From contig CAJUDV010000055.1 in assembly GCA_910585385.1 (NCBI GenBank), forward strand, positions 1 to 10,431: a DNA stretch of 10,431 bases, written 5' to 3'. The stretch comes from an uncultured Oscillibacter sp. (GTDB taxonomy: Bacteria; Bacillota; Clostridia; Oscillospirales; Oscillospiraceae). A program made the translations under genes and the position numbers. Below the pieces are notes generated by a model that was given only the letters and a program-made list of their open reading frames with translations, was not told the origin of the DNA and made no database searches. Of this stretch, positions 1 through 6,232 are shown one piece after another. Position 1 is the first letter of the stretch. Each line of letters begins with the position of its first letter.

Positions 1-374
1 CCCTTGTGGACGGGGTAGCCCCACAGGGGGAGGCCCATGCTCACATGATAGGCAAACTGGGCCATCGGGAACGACTTGCCCACCTTGGGCGCTCCCGCAA
101 AGAGGTACGTTCCAGGGTAGAGCAGACCGTCAATGATTGGCGGTCTGCTCTGGTAGATGTTCTGGTAAAGCTCGTTCATAGAAACCGTGTGGAGGTAGGC
201 CGGGTCGCTTGTCCGTTGAAGCTCCCGAAGAATATCCTCCATTCTTTCATCCTGGGACTTGTTTTCAGCCGGTTCCTCTGCTATACTTGGGGTGGTTGTT
301 TGTGAAATGGGCTGTTCCCCGTCTGCGCCAACAGACGGATATGGGACAGTCCTTTTCGTCTCTCTGGAATCCAT
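1..374 (-). CDS. RepA-like AAA family ATPase of a mobile element (N-terminal part, cut by window edge)
   Basis: The first 124 residues are visible and the gene runs off the left edge. A polar, low-complexity N-terminus (about residues 1-45) precedes a P-loop domain with Walker A motif GAPKVGKS at residues 94-101. The preceding segment IIDGLLYPGTYLFAG is typical of the RepA/RecA-like hexameric helicase-type ATPases carried by integrative elements and plasmids of Clostridia. In that family the protein is thought to act in element replication or maintenance, but the helicase motifs are outside the window, so function is inferred. The ATG at 372-374 is chosen because a GGGAGGA ribosome site lies just upstream, inside the end of the preceding gene. 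Only 7 bp separate the two genes, so it is the last visible gene of the int operon. Its coding sequence contains two perfect inverted repeats (119-151 and 319-338). Confidence 0.75.
   Translation of the reverse strand, partial: MDSRETKRTVPYPSVGADGEQPISQTTTPSIAEEPAENKSQDERMEDILRELQRTSDPAYLHTVSMNELYQNIYQSRPPIIDGLLYPGTYLFAGAPKVGKSFPMAQFAYHVSMGLPLWGYPVHK
119..151. repeat. 11-bp perfect inverted repeat inside the ATPase gene
   Basis: AGAGCAGACCG (119-129) and CGGTCTGCTCT (141-151) are exact reverse complements around an 11-nt spacer. The repeat lies in coding sequence (SRPPIIDGLL) just before Walker A. It could form an mRNA hairpin or a protein-binding site, or it could be chance; no U-tract follows on either strand. 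Confidence 0.6.
319..338. repeat. 7-bp inverted repeat near the ATPase start
   Basis: CCGTCTG (319-325) and CAGACGG (332-338) are perfect complements around a 6-nt loop, about 35-55 nt inside the ATPase reading frame. A hairpin here could affect early translation, but that is only inference. Confidence 0.45.
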
Positions 375-381
375 CAATCTA

Positions 382-702
382 TCAATCCTCCCTCATGCCG
401 TCCAGCGTCACAGTGATAAGGCGGATGGTGGCGAGAAGTTCATCATCCACCCCGCCCCCGGCCTCCATGCGCCGCAGCTCCCCCAGGACGGCGGCGAGCT
501 GGTCACGCAGGGCCTTGTAGACCCTGGGATTGCCCTGCACCACAATGTCCCGGTTCAGCAGCCGCCGGGTGATGTAGTCCTGCTTGGTCAGCCCGGAGAG
601 GCGGACGTCAATCTCAAGCTGTTCGTTTTCCTCCGGGGACACCCGGAACGCCACGGTCTTGTTCCGCCAACGGTTGTGATTGTCCAAATTCTTAGCCGAC
701 AT
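382..702 (-). CDS. Ribbon-helix-helix MobC-like mobilization protein
   Basis: This is a 106-residue basic-then-acidic protein. Residues about 15-52 (KTVAFRVSPEENEQL then SGLTKQDYITRRLL) look like a ribbon-helix-helix fold: a short beta strand, then two helices. That is the pattern of MobC-type relaxosome accessory proteins and related small DNA-binding proteins of Clostridia integrative elements. The C-terminal half is predicted helical, with no recognisable catalytic residues. Its ATG overlaps the TAA of the integrase in a TAATG arrangement, which implies translational coupling, and the ATPase gene follows after 7 bp. The likely role is binding element DNA at a transfer or replication origin. 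A regulatory or copy-control role is possible, since no relaxase is visible in this window. Confidence 0.65.
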   Translation of the reverse strand: MSAKNLDNHNRWRNKTVAFRVSPEENEQLEIDVRLSGLTKQDYITRRLLNRDIVVQGNPRVYKALRDQLAAVLGELRRMEAGGGVDDELLATIRLITVTLDGMRED

Positions 703-1778
703 TATGCTCCCGTCCTTTCAAAGTCCAGCTTGTCCGCCATCTCCGTCTGCTTGGACGGAAACAGGTGGGCGTAACGATAGGTGATTTCGATACTCTCATG
801 GCCTACCCGGTCGGCAATCGCCACGGCGGAAAAGCCCATATCAATCAACAAACTTATATGGCTGTGCCTTAAATCGTGGATACGAATACGCTTTACCTCC
901 GCCTCTTTCGCCCCTCTGTCCATCTCGTGGTGGAGGTAGCTTTTCGTAACAGTGAAAATGCGGTCTTTCTTCTTGACCCCGTAGAGCATCCCCAGGTAGT
1001 CCCGCATTTCGTCACAGAGGAAATTGGGCATTTTGATGGTACGATTGCTTTTCTTGGTTTTCGGGGTGGTAATCACATCCTCGCCGTGGAGCCGCTGGTA
1101 GGACTTGCTGATCTTCACCGTCCCGGCCTCGAAGTCGAAGTCCGCCGGGGTGAGGGCCAGCAGCTCCCCCTCCCGAATACCGCACCAGTAGAGCATTTCA
1201 AAGGCGTAGTAGGAGAGGGGCTTGTCCATCATGGCCTCTGCAAACCGCTGATACTCCGCTTTCGTCCAGAACAGCATTTCCTTTCGCTCCTCCGTCCCCA
1301 TGTTCCCGGCTTTGGCGGCGGGATTGGAGCGAAGCTCATAGAAGCGGACAGCGTGGTTGAAAATGGCGCTGAGTTGGTTGTGCAGAGTCTTGAGGTAGGT
1401 CTGGGAGTAGGGCTTGCGCTGTTCGTCCCGATAGGCCAGCAGCTCATTCTGCCATGCGATCACGTCCTTGGTCGTGATCTCGCTGATTTTCCGCTTGCCG
1501 AAGTAGGGCAGAATCTTCTTCTGGATGATGTTCTCCTTTGTCAGCCAGGTGTTCTCTTTCAGCCGGGGCCGCACATCCTTGGTGTAAAGCTCCACAAAGG
1601 CTTCAAAGGTCATATCCATGTCGGCGGCGGTCTGCATCTGAAAGCTGCGCTCCCACTCCTGGGCCTCCCGCTTGGTTGGAAAGCCCCGCTTGCACTTCTG
1701 TTTGCGCTCCCCCGTCCAGTCCCGATACCACGCCATGACGTACCATGTACCCCGCTTTTCGTCCTTAAATACCGGCAT
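702..1778 (-). CDS. int: Tyrosine recombinase / site-specific integrase of the element
   Basis: This 358-residue protein has the full layout of a phage/ICE integrase. The N-terminal arm-binding domain (residues about 1-48, with GTWYVMAWYRDWTGERKQK) is AP2-like, as in many Gram-positive integrases. A SAM-like core-binding domain follows (about 55-155), then the catalytic domain (about 165-345). The catalytic residues are visible: Arg202 in CGIREGE, a beta-strand lysine near 240-243, His301 and Arg304 in HDLRH, His327 in VGHES and the nucleophile Tyr336 in YRYAHL. It would cut and join attP/attB DNA to integrate and, with an excisionase, release the element. The ATG at 1778 has an AAAGGAAG ribosome site 9 nt upstream and overlaps the preceding small HTH gene by 14 nt. 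The gene appears intact. The nearest chromosomal gene end is guaA, so guaA is its likely target. Confidence 0.93.
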   Translation of the reverse strand: MPVFKDEKRGTWYVMAWYRDWTGERKQKCKRGFPTKREAQEWERSFQMQTAADMDMTFEAFVELYTKDVRPRLKENTWLTKENIIQKKILPYFGKRKISEITTKDVIAWQNELLAYRDEQRKPYSQTYLKTLHNQLSAIFNHAVRFYELRSNPAAKAGNMGTEERKEMLFWTKAEYQRFAEAMMDKPLSYYAFEMLYWCGIREGELLALTPADFDFEAGTVKISKSYQRLHGEDVITTPKTKKSNRTIKMPNFLCDEMRDYLGMLYGVKKKDRIFTVTKSYLHHEMDRGAKEAEVKRIRIHDLRHSHISLLIDMGFSAVAIADRVGHESIEITYRYAHLFPSKQTEMADKLDFERTGA

Positions 1779-1968
1779 TTTCGTTCACTTCCTTTCCGGC
1801 CCCGTAGAGCCGTTCGTTGAAATACTGGCGGTTGACCCGCCCCGCAATGGTGATGAAGCCCTTTCCTTTCAGTTCCTCGTTGAGTTGCCGAATGAGCTTG
1901 TAGGCGTAGGGCCTCGACACGCCCAGCTCGTCCGCCACCTCGTCTACCTGGATAAACTTGTTCTCCAT
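1765..1968 (-). CDS. Small helix-turn-helix protein, excisionase-like
   Basis: This 67-residue protein contains a helix-turn-helix near the N-terminus: IQVDEVADELGVSRPYAYKL, residues 6-25. A short basic wing-like stretch follows (GKGFITIAGRVNRQYF). The size, the HTH type and the position directly before the integrase, overlapping it by 14 nt, fit an Xis/recombination directionality factor or a small transcriptional activator. Such proteins bind att-arm DNA and bias the integrase toward excision. The ATG at 1966-1968 has an AAAGGAGG ribosome site 7 nt upstream (1976-1983) and a perfect-consensus promoter at 2020-2048. It is the first gene of the int operon. Excisionase function is inferred from context; the protein could instead be an autoregulator. 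Confidence 0.75.
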   Translation of the reverse strand: MENKFIQVDEVADELGVSRPYAYKLIRQLNEELKGKGFITIAGRVNRQYFNERLYGAGKEVNENAGI

Positions 1969-2019
1969 ACTGGTTCCTCCTTTCCCAAATGATAACGCTA
2001 TTTGTTTAACGTTGACCCT

Positions 2020-2048
2020 ATTATACTAACTCTATTCCGTTATGTCAA
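2020..2048 (-). promoter_or_regulatory. Consensus promoter of the xis-int operon
   Basis: On the minus strand TTGACA (2043-2048) and TATAAT (2020-2025) match the sigma-A consensus at all 12 positions, with an optimal 17-bp spacer. Transcription would start about 45 nt before the HTH gene. Such a strong promoter for integration genes implies a repressor keeps it off, most simply the divergent XRE protein. Confidence 0.88.
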
Positions 2049-2063
2049 GGCTTTCCAAGAAGA

Positions 2064-2089
2064 AAATATAAACAAATTTATTTATATTT
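2064..2089. promoter_or_regulatory. 26-bp AT-only-like palindrome, candidate operator between divergent promoters
   Basis: The stretch reads AAATATAAA, C, AAATTT, A, TTTATATTT. Twelve of 13 base pairs are symmetrical about position 2076.5. It lies 4 bp upstream of the XRE gene's -35 box and 15 bp upstream of the -35 box of the int operon. It may be an operator for the XRE protein or another dimeric regulator. An A/T-rich UP element serving both promoters is the main alternative. Confidence 0.6.
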
Positions 2090-2092
2090 CTC

Positions 2093-2121
2093 TTGACAGT
2101 CCTAAACATATCTGTTATACT
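2093..2121 (+). promoter_or_regulatory. Promoter of the XRE regulator gene
   Basis: TTGACA (2093-2098) and TATACT (2116-2121) are separated by exactly 17 bp, and a TG at 2113-2114 gives an extended -10. The start site would be near 2128, leaving a leader of about 30 nt before the ATG at 2159. Confidence 0.87.
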
Positions 2122-2158
2122 CCAAGTGTCCCCATTACATAGATTGGAGTTGGCAGTT

Positions 2159-2689
2159 ATGGCAATCGGTGAACGTATCCGCTTTTTCCGCAATAAGAAA
2201 GGTGTCACGCAAAAGTATCTCGGTCAGGTGGTGGGGTTCCCGGAACGCTCCGCCGATGTGCGTATGGCGCAGTATGAGACAGGGAGCCGTACCCCCAAGG
2301 CCGACCTGACCCGGACGCTGGCGGGCTTCTTTGAAGTCTCCACCGATGCCCTGACCGTCCCTGACATAGATAGCGATATTGGCCTCATGCACACCCTCTT
2401 TGCCCTGGAGGATATACGGGGGCTGACCATCGGGGAGATTGACGGCGAAATCTGTCTGCGGCTGGACAAGTCCAAAGGCAAAACCTATGTTGATATGCTT
2501 GAAATGCTGTCCGCCTGGGCGGAGCAGGCCAAGAAGCTGGAGGCCGGGAAGATCACCAGGGAGGACTATGACCGTTGGCGCTACAACTACCCTAAGTACG
2601 ACACCACCCGGAAATGGGTCAAAGTTCCCTCCAAGGAATTGAGCGACTTCCTTGTAGAAGCGTTCAAGGACAGGCTGGGAAAGGATTGA
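2159..2689 (+). CDS. XRE-family transcriptional regulator of the element
   Basis: This 176-residue protein has an N-terminal Cro/CI-type HTH domain at about residues 3-66 (IGERIRFFRNKKGVTQKYLG then MAQYETGSRTPK, ending FEVSTDALTVP). The C-terminal part (about 75-176) is acidic and helical, with KLEAGKITREDYDRWRYNYP. This tail is seen in clostridial element-borne XRE proteins of unknown detailed role; I see no protease or ligand-binding motif. The ATG at 2159 is preferred because GGAG at 2146-2149 lies 9 nt upstream and the DNA-binding domain starts there. A TTG at 2093 would sit in the -35 box. It is divergent to the xis-int operon, with the promoters back to back, so it probably represses integration/excision genes and itself. 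A strong terminator follows 10 bp after its stop. Confidence 0.88.
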   Translation: MAIGERIRFFRNKKGVTQKYLGQVVGFPERSADVRMAQYETGSRTPKADLTRTLAGFFEVSTDALTVPDIDSDIGLMHTLFALEDIRGLTIGEIDGEICLRLDKSKGKTYVDMLEMLSAWAEQAKKLEAGKITREDYDRWRYNYPKYDTTRKWVKVPSKELSDFLVEAFKDRLGKD

Positions 2690-2698
2690 CAGACAGCA

Positions 2699-2734
2699 AA
2701 AGCCCTTACCGATGTTGCCATCGGTAAGGGCTTT
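2699..2734 (+). terminator. Intrinsic terminator after the XRE gene
   Basis: A perfect 16-bp stem (2699-2714 with 2719-2734) closes a TTGC tetraloop. The stem ends in AAAGCCC/GGGCTTT. A run of five T residues comes 8 nt later, so the U-tract is imperfect, and the A-rich 5' side allows bidirectional action. It separates element transcription from guaA. Confidence 0.85.
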
Positions 2735-2825
2735 GTAATATGGTTTTTGTCACCCACAAGCCGCAAAGGTACACTTTTCACCTGCAATCCACCGGGGGTA
2801 CAGAATGATACGGCCTATGGGGAGC

Positions 2826-2845
2826 GTTATCAAATTGTTATCAAA
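2826..2845. repeat. Tandem 9-bp direct repeats, candidate integrase/excisionase arm sites
   Basis: GTTATCAAA occurs at 2826-2834 and again at 2837-2845, an 11-bp period that puts both copies on one helix face. They lie about 45-75 bp inside the predicted element end, where arm-type sites of tyrosine recombinases are expected. A related GCGTTATCA occurs on both sides of the system: 2825-2833 here, and reversed at 1990-1998 in the leader of the HTH gene. Confidence 0.45.
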
Positions 2846-2889
2846 AGAGAGGCGAAAAACCGTCTATCCGTTGTGCCGCAACGGGTTCA

Positions 2890-2925
2890 GAGTTTCAAAA
2901 ACTCATTCCCATTCTATCGTCGCCG
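2890..2925. other. att: Predicted attachment site (element/chromosome junction) at the guaA 3' end
   Basis: The integrase-bearing element ends where guaA ends. The last guaA codons (ATIEWE, stop at 2903-2905) are intact, and the sequence beyond is unrelated to guaA. A 15-nt palindrome, GAGTTT-CAA-AAACTC (2890-2904), covers the stop codon region and could be the core-site inverted repeat. The 3' end of guaA is a known hotspot for tyrosine recombinases of islands, ICEs and phages. The exact core cannot be fixed because the other end of the element lies outside the window. Confidence 0.6.
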
Positions 2926-4444
2926 GGGGCTTGGAGGTGATGTCATACACAATCCGGTTAATTCCCTGAACCTCGTTGACAATCCGGATGGAGATCCGGT
3001 CCAGCACCTCATAGGGAATCCGGGCCCAGTCGGCGGTCATGAAGTCCGCCGTGGTCACCGCCCGGAGGGCCAGGGTGTAGTCATACGTCCGGCCGTCTCC
3101 CATGACGCCCACGGAGCGGGTGTTGGTCAGCACGGCGAAGTACTGGTTCAGATTTTTGTCTATCCCGGCCTTAGAGATCTCCTCCCGGAAGATGAAGTCC
3201 GCCTCCCGCAGGGTATCCGCCTTCTCTTTGGTGACGTCCCCGATAATCCGGATGGCCAGGCCCGGCCCGGGGAAGGGCTGGCGGCTCACCAGGTACTCCG
3301 GCAGGCCCAGTTCCCGGCCAAGGGCCCGGACCTCGTCCTTGAACAGCAGCCGCAGGGGCTCCACAATCTCCTTGAAGTCCACGCAGTCCGGCAGGCCGCC
3401 CACGTTGTGGTGGCTCTTGATGACCGCCGCGTCCCCGGCGCCGGACTCAATCACGTCCGGGTAGATGGTGCCCTGGGCCAGGAAGTCCACCGCGCCTACT
3501 TTTCGGGCCTCCTCCTCGAAGACGCGGATGAACTCCTCTCCGATGATCTTCCGTTTTCGCTCGGGCTCCGCCTCTCCGGCCAGGCGCACAAGAAAGCGGT
3601 GTTCCGCGTCCACCCGCACGAAATTGATGTCCCACGGGGCGAAGGCGGACTCCACCTCGTCCCCCTCGTTCAGCCGCATGAGGCCGTGGTCCACGAACAC
3701 ACAGGTCAGCTGCTTCCCCACGGCCTCCGCCAGCAGGGCCGCCGCCACGGAGGAGTCCACACCGCCGCTGAGGGCCAGAAGGACCTTTCCGGCCCCGATC
3801 CTCTCCCGGAGCCGCCGGATGGCGGTCTCCTTGTAGCCGCTCATGGACCAGTCCCCCGCTGCGCCGCAGACCTCGTAGAGGAAGTTGCGGATCATGTCCG
3901 TGCCGTGCTGGGTGTGGTTCACCTCCGGGTGATACTGGACGCCGTAAAAGCCCCGGGCCTCGTCGGCGATGGCCACGTTGGGGCAGGCGTCGGAGCGGGC
4001 CGTCAGGGCGAAGCCCTGAGGGACCTTTTCCATGTAGTCTCCGTGGCTCATCCAGGTGATTCCCTGGGCGGGGAGGCCCTTGAAGAGACGGCAGGCGGTG
4101 TCAAAATACGTTTCCGTCTTGCCGTACTCCCGGGCGGAGTCCTCCGTGGCGGCCACGACCCTGCCCCCCAGGGCATGGGCCATGAGCTGGCAGCCGTAGC
4201 AGATGCCCAGGATGGGCACGCCCCAGGTGAAGATCTCCGGGTCCACGCGAGGGGAGGTCTCCAGGTATACGGAGTTGGGGCCGCCGGTGAAGATGATGCC
4301 GATGGGGTTCATGGCGCGGAGGTCCGCCAGGGGGGTGGTATAGGGCCTGACCTCGCAGTAGACGCCGCACTCCCGGACCCGGCGGGCGATGAGTTGGTTG
4401 TACTGGCCGCCGAAGTCCAGGATGATGACGGTCTGGTGGGACAT
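2903..4444 (-). CDS. guaA: GMP synthase (glutamine-hydrolysing)
   Basis: GuaA converts XMP, ATP and glutamine to GMP, the last step of guanine nucleotide synthesis, in the cytoplasm. The 513-residue length is normal. The N-terminal class I glutamine amidotransferase domain (about 6-195) has nucleophile Cys82 in GICYG, with His172 and Glu174 in YHPEVNHT. The ATP-pyrophosphatase domain has its P-loop SGGVDSS at 226-232. The C-terminal dimerization domain contains FPGPGLAIRI and ends in the conserved KPPATIEWE. The start chosen is ATG at 4442-4444, where AAGGAAG lies 8 nt upstream; a GTG at 4453 would overlap that ribosome site. Its ribosome site overlaps the TAA of the lipoprotein gene, 13 bp away, so the two are probably co-transcribed. 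Its 3' end forms the border with the mobile element. Confidence 0.98.
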   Translation of the reverse strand: MSHQTVIILDFGGQYNQLIARRVRECGVYCEVRPYTTPLADLRAMNPIGIIFTGGPNSVYLETSPRVDPEIFTWGVPILGICYGCQLMAHALGGRVVAATEDSAREYGKTETYFDTACRLFKGLPAQGITWMSHGDYMEKVPQGFALTARSDACPNVAIADEARGFYGVQYHPEVNHTQHGTDMIRNFLYEVCGAAGDWSMSGYKETAIRRLRERIGAGKVLLALSGGVDSSVAAALLAEAVGKQLTCVFVDHGLMRLNEGDEVESAFAPWDINFVRVDAEHRFLVRLAGEAEPERKRKIIGEEFIRVFEEEARKVGAVDFLAQGTIYPDVIESGAGDAAVIKSHHNVGGLPDCVDFKEIVEPLRLLFKDEVRALGRELGLPEYLVSRQPFPGPGLAIRIIGDVTKEKADTLREADFIFREEISKAGIDKNLNQYFAVLTNTRSVGVMGDGRTYDYTLALRAVTTADFMTADWARIPYEVLDRISIRIVNEVQGINRIVYDITSKPPATIEWE

Positions 4445-4457
4445 AGAACGCACTTCC

Positions 4458-5993
4458 TTATTTTAATTTCGCGCCGGGACTTCCCGGGAGGGCGGGAGTC
4501 CCATCCTTCAGCTGGAAGGAGGCGGCGGCATAACCGTGGAGCGGCTCTGGCCCTATGGCCTGAATATGCAACGGAAATGTGAGGCGGTAGGTTCCGTCGG
4601 GCAGGCCGGCATAGGGGGCCCAGGAAAAACCGGAGGAAAAGTCCTTGCCGGGGGAGAGGGAATGACCCTCCAGGGTGACGCCCCAGTGGGGGCCGTCCAG
4701 CCGGGGGACGCTGTACCAGGCGCCGTCCAGCAGGACCTCCAGGGCGGCAAAGCCTCCGTTTCCGTGGGACAGGGATTGCCCGCTCCGGTTGATGATCTTC
4801 CAGGAGAGCGTGCCGCCGCTGACAGTCAGCGCCATAGGCACATCCTCCAAGGGGGCCTCCGGCCCGGAGACCGTCATAAAGCGGGGGTCCCACCGGCTGT
4901 CCCGCAGGGCCAGAATCCGCAGGCGGGGCAGCAAGGGGAGGCCCTCCGGGGTCTCCCCTTCCCTGACAAGCCGGTTCCAGATAGCGGGAAAATCCACCGC
5001 TGTTTGCAGGGCGCTTCCCCGGTTGTCCAGCCAGATACCTCCGCAGTACGCGGCCACATAGTCCGACTCCGTGCCGCCGATGCGCAGGGTGTAGATGGGC
5101 CAGGGATTTTCCGGGGCGGTCCAATTGGTCACCGCAGGGCCCTGGATGGGGCCGAAGGCGGTTTCCAGAGCTGTTTTTTCCGGCCATGCCGAGGCATAGA
5201 TATGCGCCGAGGAGACGGTCTCTCCGTCGTAGCGGGACAGCGTCACGATTTGCTGTAAGGCGAAGGGCAGTTCCAGCGTGGTCTCCTCCTCCGCCACGGT
5301 CATGGCCTCGCGGGAGGCTGCTGCCTGCTTAACCTCCTGGGGGGTGAGGGCCGAAAGCTCCGCTCCGCCCCACTCCACGGCGGCAAAGCCCTTGCGCCGG
5401 AAGGCGGGCAGGTCCTGCTCCGGGATCTCCACCGCCTCCTCCAGGGGCCGCCAGGCCATGAACACCCGCAGCAGGCTGTCGGGCTCCGGGGTGATGGTGA
5501 GCTTTGCGCGGTCCGTGTAGGCCTCGGACTGGAAGGAGATCAGATTGTAGGCGCTGGCCTCCATTCGGGGCAGCCAGTAGACGATGAACTCATTGGCCTC
5601 CCGGCGGGTGAGGCCCAGCTTTTCAAGGGATTCCTCCAAAAAGGCGGCGGTGTCCTCCCCGGGGACGCAGAAGCCCCGGGAGAAGTCATAGTCCCCGTGG
5701 GAGAGGCCCTCCCAGTAGAGGTAATTGTAGGTCTGGCCGGCCTTGTCCCGCAGGGTGCCGTCCGGGGCGGCGGTGACGGTCCAGCCGTTTTCACCGCAGG
5801 CGGGATAGGTGCACGTCAGCTCCCCATCGTAGTCCAGACGGACGTTGACCTCGGTCTCCTTCTCCGGGTAGAGGTAGAGGACGGGCTTGGCGTCGAGGTC
5901 AGTATGATCGCTCTGCCGCTCCTCCCGGCAGCCGGCGAGCAGGGCGCACAGCAGCGCCGCCAGGCACAGCGGGACAAAGATGTCTCTTCTCAT
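4458..5993 (-). CDS. Multi-domain lipoprotein, unknown function, with C-terminal Ig-like domain
   Basis: This is a 511-residue secreted lipoprotein. A signal peptide (RRDIFVPL, then a hydrophobic LAALLCALLAG) ends in a lipobox, LLAG-Cys22, so the protein should be anchored on the outer face of the cell membrane. Three parts follow. The first (about 36-208) begins KPVLYLYPEKETEV and contains NEFIVYWLPRMEA and VFMAWRPL; I recognise this as a recurring clostridial domain without known function. The second is a middle domain (about 236-345). The third (about 365-497: TLSWKIINRSGQSLSHG, LDGAWYSVP, LPDGTYRLTF) resembles the Ig-like Big_14 type seen in other Firmicutes lipoproteins. ATG 5991-5993 is chosen because AAGGAGG (6000-6006) lies 6 nt upstream; the in-frame TTG at 6011 overlaps that site. 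It is only 13 bp from guaA. No enzyme motif is visible. Confidence 0.85.
   Translation of the reverse strand: MRRDIFVPLCLAALLCALLAGCREERQSDHTDLDAKPVLYLYPEKETEVNVRLDYDGELTCTYPACGENGWTVTAAPDGTLRDKAGQTYNYLYWEGLSHGDYDFSRGFCVPGEDTAAFLEESLEKLGLTRREANEFIVYWLPRMEASAYNLISFQSEAYTDRAKLTITPEPDSLLRVFMAWRPLEEAVEIPEQDLPAFRRKGFAAVEWGGAELSALTPQEVKQAAASREAMTVAEEETTLELPFALQQIVTLSRYDGETVSSAHIYASAWPEKTALETAFGPIQGPAVTNWTAPENPWPIYTLRIGGTESDYVAAYCGGIWLDNRGSALQTAVDFPAIWNRLVREGETPEGLPLLPRLRILALRDSRWDPRFMTVSGPEAPLEDVPMALTVSGGTLSWKIINRSGQSLSHGNGGFAALEVLLDGAWYSVPRLDGPHWGVTLEGHSLSPGKDFSSGFSWAPYAGLPDGTYRLTFPLHIQAIGPEPLHGYAAASFQLKDGTPALPGSPGAKLK
4476..4502 (-). other. Hairpin at the 3' end of the lipoprotein gene
   Basis: On the minus strand GGGACTCCC and GGGAAGTCCC can pair with one bulged base. 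The hairpin lies in the final codons of the lipoprotein, about 30-60 nt before the guaA start. No U-tract follows. It could tune mRNA decay or readthrough between the two genes. Confidence 0.35.
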
Positions 5994-6062
5994 AAATTGC
6001 CTCCTTTTCAAAGTCCTGATACAAGAATAGACGGAAAAAGGGGCGGGGTGGTTTCGGGGAGA

Positions 6063-6229
6063 TTAGGCCTTGTTTGAAAACTGGCGGAATGCCGGATTGG
6101 GGCGGATTTTTTTGCCAGGCAAGGCGATTTGACGCGGGAATCCTGACGGATTTCAAGTCAAATCAACGCAGTCCTGGTGGAAAAAGATGCTCCAAGACGG
6201 CGTTTTGATATTTTTCAAACAAGGCCTAA
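6063..6229. mobile_element. 167-bp palindromic MITE/REP-like element with 18-bp terminal inverted repeats
   Basis: TTAGGCCTTGTTTGAAAA (6063-6080) is the exact reverse complement of 6212-6229. The interior is also symmetrical about the same centre (position 6146). GATTTGAC (6126-6133) pairs with GTCAAATC (6157-6164). Inside that, GGAATCC (6137-6143) pairs with GGATTTC (6148-6154) around a TGAC loop. Further out, TTTTTGCCAGG near 6109-6119 faces CCTGGTGGAAAAA near 6173-6185. The whole unit can fold into one long imperfect hairpin. It contains no reading frame and fills the space between xpt and the lipoprotein gene, ending 3 bp from the xpt stop codon. I see no clear target-site duplication. 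A folded regulatory RNA or large terminator is the alternative reading. Confidence 0.75.
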
Positions 6230-6232
6230 AAA

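Noticed and set aside
1446..1485. Inverted repeat GATCACG/CGTGATC inside the integrase gene
   Set aside because: The repeat is only 7 bp and lies in conserved coding sequence (TTKDVIAW region), so chance is the simplest explanation.
876..1820. Plus-strand open frame opposite the integrase
   Set aside because: It is a shadow of the intact integrase gene, whose catalytic residues are all present on the other strand.
2093..2158. Upstream TTG start for the XRE gene
   Set aside because: The TTG is part of the -35 box, and the added 22 residues do not belong to the HTH domain. The ATG at 2159 has a proper ribosome site.
2747..4582. Long plus-strand open frame (over 600 codons) opposite guaA
   Set aside because: It lies antisense to a fully recognisable guaA and reflects GC-rich third positions. 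The translation is low-complexity with no domain, and there is no ribosome site.
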